A stretch of DNA of 43,853 nucleotides. Source: Plantago elongata. Lineage: Eukaryota > Streptophyta > Magnoliopsida > Lamiales > Plantaginaceae. Within the stretch, counting starts at the first letter, position 1; each line of letters begins with the position of its first letter. Both the position numbers and the translations under genes were made by a program. Shown piece after piece: positions 37,106-43,853 of the stretch. Below the pieces are notes generated by a model. The model made no database searches. It worked only from the letters and a program-made list of their open reading frames with translations, and had not been told where the DNA came from. The stretch spans positions 1 to 43,853 of the forward strand of contig JAYMSP010000687.1 in assembly GCA_036897095.1 (NCBI GenBank), given 5' to 3'.

Positions 37106-39985
37106 TACACTGACTACACCTCTTGGGTGTCCTAATCAAGAGTTTTACGAACACTAAACACTCTCTTGAGTCTTGACTCTAAGTTAATCATTGGTTAATT
37201 ATTGTAGATGGTTGGTCGAATCCATTGACATAAATTAATCTCTAGTTTATAAAGGTATTTTAGCCTATTTTCTCCATTACTATCTTATTAATTATGTACA
37301 ATAAATAAAACTTATTTAAAATTGTAAAATATGAAAACACTTCTCGAAGAACCTTCAATTATTATGGTATATTTTCGACATAATCGATATAATATTGAAA
37401 CTTTAGTAAATGTATAAGCTATTGATTTTTTCGAGCAACTTGTCAATTAATTTTAGAATGTCAAGAAATGAATATTTAGTAAAGTATAAAATACACAATT
37501 TTATTTTTTATAGACATTTATTAATGAAAATGAAAGTTATATACAGAATTGTTATTAAATTACCAGGAGTAGGAATCGTAGGTAATAAAAAACGTTTTCC
37601 TTAATAAATTAGTAGTTATGCAATATCTTGGTATTTTGGAAATACTTTATGAGTACTTACAGTTTATACTTTATAAATAAAAGCTCCTAAAGGGTACAAG
37701 GTAACTCTTTGTTTAGCAAGGACTTGTTAAATACTTATGTATACTTGTTTTAATTTTAATAGATAAGAGTATTATTTCTTAACTAATCTATATTTAATAA
37801 TACTTGGTGAAGTAATTAAGTATAAATATCATTACTATGAGCCTATTCCCTCTACAGGCACTCTTTAGAAAAGGTATTTAAGAAAATTCCTCCATACTTA
37901 GACATATATAACTACAAATATAACTACAAAGTAATATACCTTAATATTTTGTGTAATTTATAACAAAGTAGTGTAAAGACCTCTGTATTCTTATGGCTTA
38001 AAGAAAAGCTTTAAAATGGAAAAAGTATACCAATTTGATCCGAGCTCTTAGAATTGGAATAAGTTTTGACAGCGGATCACAAAACTATGGTGATCTTCTC
38101 TATCTAATGAAGGGGGAGTCTGCTCTCTTGTCCTATAAATCTATAAATAAAAAGTCAAGTACTTTGTCTTTATAGAGTCAAGAATATTTTCTCGTGCACT
38201 TAAGTCATAATTATTAAGGTATAAAAAAATAAAGAGCAATCACTTGTATTTGCAAATCTAAAATATACATATTAATTACGAAGGTAGTAACTCTATTTTC
38301 CGGGTACAATTTCATGTATATGTATCTCGATTTTAAAACGAATTGCACTTTTTATTAAGTCATTAAAATCATCAAATGGTGAAAAAATGATTAAACGGAG
38401 GGGGCTCATCGCGGCGAGTCATATACTACAAAGCTGGCATTATTTTCAAAGCTGTTTTTATTATTATCAGAGCAAAACTCAAAATTTTCAAACAGGTCTT
38501 CAGTGAGTTAAAGTGACTCAAACACTCTTCAACTTAGTAGATGTTATTTAATTAAGATAATATAAAAATCTCACAACTAATAATTCATTATTGTTGGAAT
38601 TATCTATTTCCTCTATGAGTATTACAAATTTCTTCTCTTTTCTCCTTCATAAACAAAGAAATTCTAAAGCTCGTAGAACAAGAGAAATATAATATTGGCT
38701 TGCTAGATCAATCTCCTATGAAAGTAAGATTAAAAACTCCTTAATACCTATGCATACAACGTATAAAATATATCACTAGTGAAATTGGAACTGTTGCTCT
38801 TTTTCTTTGTTTTTTATCTACACAATGGAGAACCAGCCATGATCAAAATTCCAGTAAGCCACAAGTTTCTTATGTCTCGACTCTCGAACTTCATTACTGG
38901 AGGAAATTAGAGGGGGAGATTCTTGTAGTACCAATGGAGATAAATAAATTACTTTAAAGAAATTATGAATCCATAAGATATGTGATGTTTATATTATTTT
39001 AATTAATTAACATGTACCCAATTAAGTGAAATGGTGAATCACTTTAGTAACTCACTTAAGTCTTGGTTGTGAATTTTAAATGTTGCTCAGTAGCAATAAA
39101 AATATCTCTGGCAATAACGCCAGCCATACCACAATGAGTAAACTAAATAGCGTGGAACTAGGTTAATGAATAAATTAAGATAAAATGTAAAGCATAAAAA
39201 ATAAAGTGCAACGGTATAGTGAGACAACATTTTTACCGTTAAAATTATCACAACAAAGTTTGTCTCTTGCACTTTCAACCACGTTTGGTCAAAGGATCGA
39301 GGTCCCAATTGACTAGTGTCAGGTTGTTCAATTACACTTGTGAAAAGCAAAACACATATACAAGTTTAATATACACCAGAAACGTTCATCTTTTATAAGT
39401 GTCTCTTGAAAATATGACCAATGACGTAGGAGTATTATGTATTTATATGTTGAAAAAATCTATTTGGTGTCTTTAACTAAACCCATAAATGACAACGAAG
39501 CGCATAAATGACGATTCACCTACAATCAATAAGTCGAGGGTTCGAGTCACCTTTTAATCGTTTGAGAAAAAAAAACTGAACCTGAAAATAAAATATTAAA
39601 ATTTAACATTAAATAGAAAATTTATGTAATCTATGGAAGCTCCGATATTTACCGGAGCTCTAATATAAATATATGGAAGTTCCTTAAAATGATTGTTAGT
39701 TTCATACAGGAAGAAGAATATGAATTAGATAGGATAAAAGTTTTGGTGTATAATTAATATATTTTAAGAGTTTTGAGTCAAAAATATGTAATTAAATGAA
39801 ACTTTAATAATAATTAAATGGTTTAATATAAAAATAGTGGGGTAGAATATTTTTTAATAAAAGTCAACAAACTAATATTTGTACTTGAATGTAATATTGT
39901 AAGTGTTAGGGACCCAAACATCTTAAATGGTGATACATGAAAATTTTCCCTCTAGGCCAAGACATTGAAGATTTTCATTTCTTCT
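37106..39985. other. AT-rich intergenic region between the array and the DHHC gene
   Basis: I see no gene. Open frames are short (60-90 codons) with no recognisable domain. Possible retroelement scraps are a 'ttgttggaatt' LTR-like start near 38593 and purine tracts ('gaagggggag' near 38108, 'tagagggggaga' near 38909), but there are no paired repeats. A tRNA B-box-like 'gggttcgagtc' sits at 39538-39548. Confidence 0.5.
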
Positions 39986-39991
39986 CACTCA

Positions 39992-39999
39992 TATAAATA
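39992..39999 (+). promoter_or_regulatory. TATA box of the DHHC gene
   Basis: 'tataaata' about 255 nt upstream of the chosen ATG, preceded by a pyrimidine-rich 'cttctcactc'. It would place the transcription start near 40020-40030. Confidence 0.55.
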
Positions 40000-40198
40000 G
40001 CACCCATGTAAAATCCGGAAAAATTGGAAACCTTGAAACTATCGAAAAGATCTAAGTTTGCAAGAGAGAGACAAAGTAATCCATATTTGGGGGGAAGAAT
40101 ACAGAATCAGGGTTAAGTTTGAGTTCCAAGGAAAATAAACAAAAAAGGAAAGAGACAAAAGTCATATATTTTCTCTTCTTTCGGCTAACGCATTCTTG

Positions 40199-40246
40199 AT
40201 GGAAAACATTGTTAACTATTTGAAAAACAAGACATTTTTCTCCTGA
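40199..40246 (+). promoter_or_regulatory. Upstream ORF in the DHHC leader
   Basis: If transcription starts downstream of the TATA box, the first ATG of the leader is at 40199. It opens a 15-codon frame ending in TGA at 40244-40246. That stop overlaps a second ATG (TGATG) at 40246, four bases upstream of and out of frame with the main ATG at 40250. After splicing of exon 1 to exon 2, this second frame would close at a TAA formed across the junction, 19 codons on. Confidence 0.4.
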
Positions 40247-40249
40247 TGC

Positions 40250-42165
40250 ATGGATTCTTCCAAATCCAGCAAAAGGCTTTATCAAGTTTGGAAGGGTCGC
40301 AATGTGAGTTATTTCTTTGTCCATTAATTAGGTTTTCTGTCGTTGGTATTTTGATATAATGTGATGCTTTTCAATAAAGGTTCTGCATTTGAATTATGAA
40401 AAAGTTGGTATTTCTTCAATGTTGATTATGAAAAAATAATATCCAGTCTCTAGGTTTTAGTTATCCTTCTTGGCGTGTCAATTATGTGTAATGACCGGCC
40501 TTTCTGGTTTCTGCCAACTTCAAGAAATTGAAATGTAAAACTTCATAATTAGTATATATATGGCTACATAATGGTTTAGTATTGTTATGTATATTATACA
40601 TTTTTATCCATGTTTAAGATTGATAATTGACCCTGCTTGCTCTTAATAATTTCAGAAATTTTTATGTGGTGGGAGGTTAATATTTGGTCCAGATGCATCG
40701 TCCCTGTTTCTGTCTACCTTTTTAATTGGGGCACCTGCAATATCCTTCTGTATAAAGATATCAATGGAAATTTCAGAATCTGACTTCTTCCATGAACGTG
40801 CTATTTTAACTGGAGGAATCATCCTCACAGTTTTGGTAGGTCAACATTATTGCATTGTATTTCAGAAAGATTTTAGATATCACAGCTGGAACTCAAGGCA
40901 TTGAATTTTTTACAGGATTTTATTTTTCTCTTCATGACATCTGCTTGCAACCCGGGAGTAGTTCCTAGGAATAGCAGTCCACCTGATTCAGATAGTGTGT
41001 TAAGTTCCCTGTCGTCATCGATGGAGTGGATCAACTCTGGAACTCCCAACGTAAAATTACCTAAGACAAAAGATATCTTTGTTAACGGTTACACCGTTAA
41101 AATAAAATATTGCGACACTTGTTTGCTCTATCGTCCACCGCGTGCATCTCATTGCTCAATCTGCAACAACTGCGTTCAAAATTTTGATCATCATTGCCCT
41201 TGGGTGGGTCAGTGCATCGGAGCTGTAAGATATATAAACAACCTAGTACTATTTTTATGTTTACATATGCATATATTTTTTAGCATAGTTCGTTTTCTAC
41301 GACATAGTACAAATATTGCCTTTGTATGTCTATTTTTACGGAAAATGTACTAATACACATTCATGTGGTATGATTGCAGCGGAACTACCGGACTTTCATA
41401 TTGTTTGTCTTGACGTCAACAATCTTGTGCTCCTATGTGTTTGGTTTTTCTCTGTTGAACATTATGAGAGAACCGGGTCCCTTTTGGAGTCGTGTGTCAA
41501 GTGATATCTTTTCTGTCATTCTAGTTGTATATTGTTTTATCTCTGTGTGGTTTGTTGGCGGGCTTACCGTATTTCATTGCTATCTTATTAGCACCAACCA
41601 GGTTAGCGTTTTTATGTCATGAAACTTGTCATATTTCATATTTTACTTAACCTTAAACCACATAGTCAACGTTTCAATTTCAACGAATTTTAACATTTTG
41701 TATACTTATGTACCTCTTTCTTTCCAGACGACATATGAAAACTTCCGATACCGTTATGACAAAAGGGAAAATCCGTATAATCAGGGGGTGTTGAAGAATT
41801 TTAGGGAACTTATTTTCTCTAGGAGAGCACCGTCGTTGGTTAATTTTCGTGAAAGGGTCAGCGAAGAAGATTATGCCGTTCTACAATCCATGAGCATAAA
41901 TTATGGGGGCGATAAAGGTAGGGTGGACTTGGGACATGGTGTCATCCAAAAAGACAATAAACCGCTCCCAGATATTCTACAAAATTTGGACTTCGATGGA
42001 ATTGATGAGAGTTTGCATAGTGATGGAGGTGGAAAAATTATGGACCCTTTTTTCTTTTCTACCACTCATGAAGAAAAATACACAAATGGGAATATCAATG
42101 TCGATGATGATGGAACAGAGGTTAGCTCTCAGAGAACATCATCTACTATGCTTATTATACGCTAG
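40250..42165 (+). CDS. DHHC-type protein S-acyltransferase (PAT03/PAT04-like), 400 aa
   Basis: Integral membrane palmitoyltransferase that attaches palmitate to cysteines of target proteins. CDS exons: 40250-40303, 40656-40835, 40916-41224, 41380-41601, 41728-42165; all junctions GT-AG and in frame. N-terminal [13 protein letters not shown] and [10 protein letters not shown] motifs; two membrane segments at about 30-50 and 65-88; Cys-rich domain from C144 with the D169-H-H-C172 catalytic motif; two more segments within about 184-245; the TTxE motif (TTYE) at 256-259; then an acidic, Ser-rich cytosolic tail. The order and sequence closely resemble Arabidopsis PAT03/PAT04. An alternative end splices at 42120 to 42478-42522 (14 codons ending VDYDKH), also 400 aa. 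I prefer the stop at 42165 because its [13 protein letters not shown] end resembles the homologue's tail as I recall it. The target membrane is not readable. Confidence 0.93.
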
Positions 42166-42477
42166 GTAACTTATTTCGTGTTACTTTACGATATTGCTGA
42201 TACGATACAAAACATCCAATATCATCTCTTAATTATTTTTGATTTATCACTTCTAACTAATTTATTTTTTTAAACTCTTTGATTTACTATTTCGAACTAG
42301 TTGCTTACATGAAGTTATTACCCCGACTTTATAAATATGCATATGTCATTATAGGGTTATAACTTGATAACAATTTGCTAAAGGAAGGAACACATATAAT
42401 TTTGTATCCGTTTTTTCTCAATGCTCTTTATTTAATCTTTTCTCTATCAATTATATATGCATCTTTCTTGCTTTCAG
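42166..42477 (+). other. Probable 3' UTR intron of the DHHC gene
   Basis: A good donor, GTAACT, follows directly after the TAG stop, and 'tgctttcag' ends at 42477. If spliced here, the downstream exon from 42478 is 3' UTR. If the alternative donor at 42121 (GTTAGC) is used, the same acceptor yields a different coding end. The 3' UTR probably extends through about 42790. Confidence 0.4.
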
Positions 42478-42992
42478 GTTGGAGGTTCAGAGTCTCCTAT
42501 TGTAGATTATGATAAACATTAATCAGTGGCACTAAAGAGGGGAAAGAGGTGCATAAACTTTGGCAACCAGTGGCTTGTGTTAGAGAAGGGGAAAAATGTT
42601 CTATTTTCATTCTAAATGGATATGTTATGTATTCTTTTCATAGTGTCTATTGTAGGATAGATTTTTTTTATTATTTATTTTTACTTAACCTTCTTATAGG
42701 ATATTTTTTGTTTCTTATTTTTACCTTTTATTTTCTATTTGACCACATTATGGTTCATTTGCTTATCTCTTAAAGCTATGGACCTTAAATTTGTAGTTGG
42801 ACACCACTTATGCATCTGATATAAAAATTTCAGTCATGTACATATTAATTAATTATCATACTCATAGGTAACAAGAGGTGAGGTTCTTGTACTATAGGAG
42901 TATAAACTAGACCACATTCTCACAAGATATAAAGCAGACCACCTAAAGAAAGTAAACGGTGTCCCCAATGTGATAATTTTAGACCCAGGCCG

Positions 42993-43253
42993 TGATAGAA
43001 TTAGGCAATTAGCTTTACTTAACCTAAGATCTATAAAAACCAAGAAAGAAAGGAAAAAAAAAAAAGGTTGTACTTGTGGAAAGAACTATTTTTCCTGTTC
43101 CTGTCTATTCATAGAATTAGAAGGGGCATATATACAAGTACAAAAAGCTATAATCTGAAAACTAATTTGATCAGGAAACTAATCTAACTAGAGATCTATA
43201 ATCTAAAAGACTAATCTAATCAGGAAACTAATACAATTACATAGTATAACACA
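42993..43253 (-). mobile_element. Ty1/copia LTR
   Basis: On the minus strand an LTR-like sequence starts TGTGTTATAC immediately after a G-rich tract (GCGGGG, polypurine-tract position) that follows copia coding sequence, and runs to a plausible ...TCTATCA end. It contains a TATATATG box (43127-43134). The length, about 261 bp, fits a copia LTR. The far boundary is inferred from the CA end only. Confidence 0.6.
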
Positions 43254-43400
43254 CCCCGCAGTCGAAGCTGGAGGAAGTATGATGCTTAAACTGTCACAAA
43301 AATCATCAAAGAGTATACACGGAAGTCCTTTCGTGAAGATATCTGCTATTTGATAGCAAGAAGGAACATAGACCACGATGGTGGAAAATTCCATTGAGGC
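43254..43400 (-). pseudogene. Ty1/copia polyprotein, RNase H C-terminal fragment
   Basis: The minus-strand frame reads VVYVPSCYQIADIFTKGLP, then an F/D-rich stretch and PPASTAG. This is the characteristic end of copia RNase H (YVPS..Q.ADIFTKGL..STAG). Only about 48 codons remain: upstream of this the frame continues as unrelated sequence, so the rest of gag-pol is missing. The usual stop after the STAG motif is also absent and the frame runs into the LTR. Confidence 0.8.
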
Positions 43401-43853
43401 CAAGTTTGGTATGGCCGGGGAGAACCGATGGTCATGATCTCGACTGCGCGGTGAAAATCGAACAAAGAGAGGAAAATATGAAGCTAATCGAACAATGGGT
43501 TCAATTAGAAGGGAGAATAAATTCAGGCAGTTTGCTTTCTGTTTGGGGAAGAAAGAGATCGAACAGTGGGTGCGATCCGGAACAGAGAAAATTGGTAGAA
43601 TTTGGGGAAGAAGAAGAGGAGCAGGTCGAAGGCAGCAAATGGTGGAAGAGGTGAAGAAGAAGCTGTCTTTATTGACGTGAGGTCGGGACTTGGCCTGGTG
43701 GCGCGATAGGTTGATCTGGGGATGAGGAGAACCCATTTTTTTAATCAAGACGTGCGACTTCTCAGAACGGAGCGGAGACAGTTGCTCGAGAAAATCGATG
43801 ACGCGTGGAGAAAACGCAGTAGTAGACTGTAGGAGAAGAAACAGCTCAACTGC
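43401..43853. other. Unidentified, less AT-rich sequence at the right edge
   Basis: Base composition is visibly richer in G and C than the rest of the window. A minus-strand frame continuous with the copia fragment runs to 43748, and plus-strand frames at 43394-43680 encode a Glu/Arg-rich product; none is recognisable. It could be a retroelement leader joined to the RNase H end by an internal deletion, or the first exon of a gene extending beyond the window. Confidence 0.35.

Noticed and set aside
36854..37135. 93-codon plus-strand frame beside the copy A promoter
   Set aside because: It runs through the conserved upstream box, is not open in the homologous boxes at 1, 13.9 and 22.7 kb, and has no recognisable domain.
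38593..38950. Possible LTR retroelement in the spacer (LTR-like start and purine tracts)
   Set aside because: No second LTR, primer-binding site or protein remains; too weak to call.
40052..40324. 90-codon minus-strand frame
   Set aside because: Antisense to the leader and exon 1 of the DHHC gene; no homology recognised.
43394..43680. Overlapping plus-strand frames rich in Glu and Arg
   Set aside because: Charged low-complexity composition, antisense to a frame ending in copia sequence, with no domain or initiation support.
1..43853. CRISPR array, operon, phage or defence system
   Set aside because: The window is intron-rich plant DNA; no regularly spaced repeats with spacers and no prokaryotic gene arrangement are present.

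Overview
The window is AT-rich plant nuclear DNA, almost certainly from a eudicot. Genes are split into many short exons with GT-AG introns, the two gene families present are plant types (GH51 arabinofuranosidase ASD-like and a PAT03/PAT04-like DHHC S-acyltransferase), and plant mobile elements occur (a Stowaway MITE, a Mutator-like MITE, a TRIM, Ty1/copia remains). The species cannot be fixed from the sequence. Because the genes are split, they had to be assembled exon by exon; most long single open frames here are meaningless.

Layout. Positions 1-6596 are spacer that repeats the 5' flanks of the other units, so a further array unit probably lies just left of the window. Three complete GH51 genes follow, all on the minus strand and all with the same 17 coding exons: copy C (CDS 12553 down to 6597, 660 aa), copy B (21991 to 16834, 655 aa) and copy A (35495 to 27339, 672 aa). 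Every exon joins in frame, every splice site is GT-AG, and both catalytic glutamates are present in each copy. Each gene also appears to have a non-coding leader exon, a leader intron and a TATA-like box 1-1.5 kb upstream of the ATG. The spacers C-B (13.9-16.8 kb) and B-A (22.7-27.3 kb) are homologous to 1-6.5 kb but differ by large indels. Positions 37.1-39.9 kb are unique AT-rich spacer. A six-exon DHHC palmitoyltransferase gene (start 40250, stop 42165) is on the plus strand. The right edge (43.0-43.4 kb) holds a truncated copia element on the minus strand, and 43.4-43.85 kb is less AT-rich, unidentified sequence.

Function. The three GH51 proteins are predicted secreted alpha-L-arabinofuranosidases (possibly also beta-xylosidases) acting on cell-wall arabinan and arabinoxylan. 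Copy A keeps the canonical active-site surroundings. B and C carry substitutions next to the acid/base glutamate and end in different, shorter C-termini, so they look like diverging duplicates. The acyltransferase is an unrelated neighbour.

Mobile DNA sits mainly in introns. Copy A intron 9 is swollen to 2.3 kb by nested elements, and copy C intron 3 holds a TRIM. I saw no operon, CRISPR array, clear tRNA/rRNA gene or novel defence-like system. The most notable content is the tandem GH51 array with its copy-specific changes.
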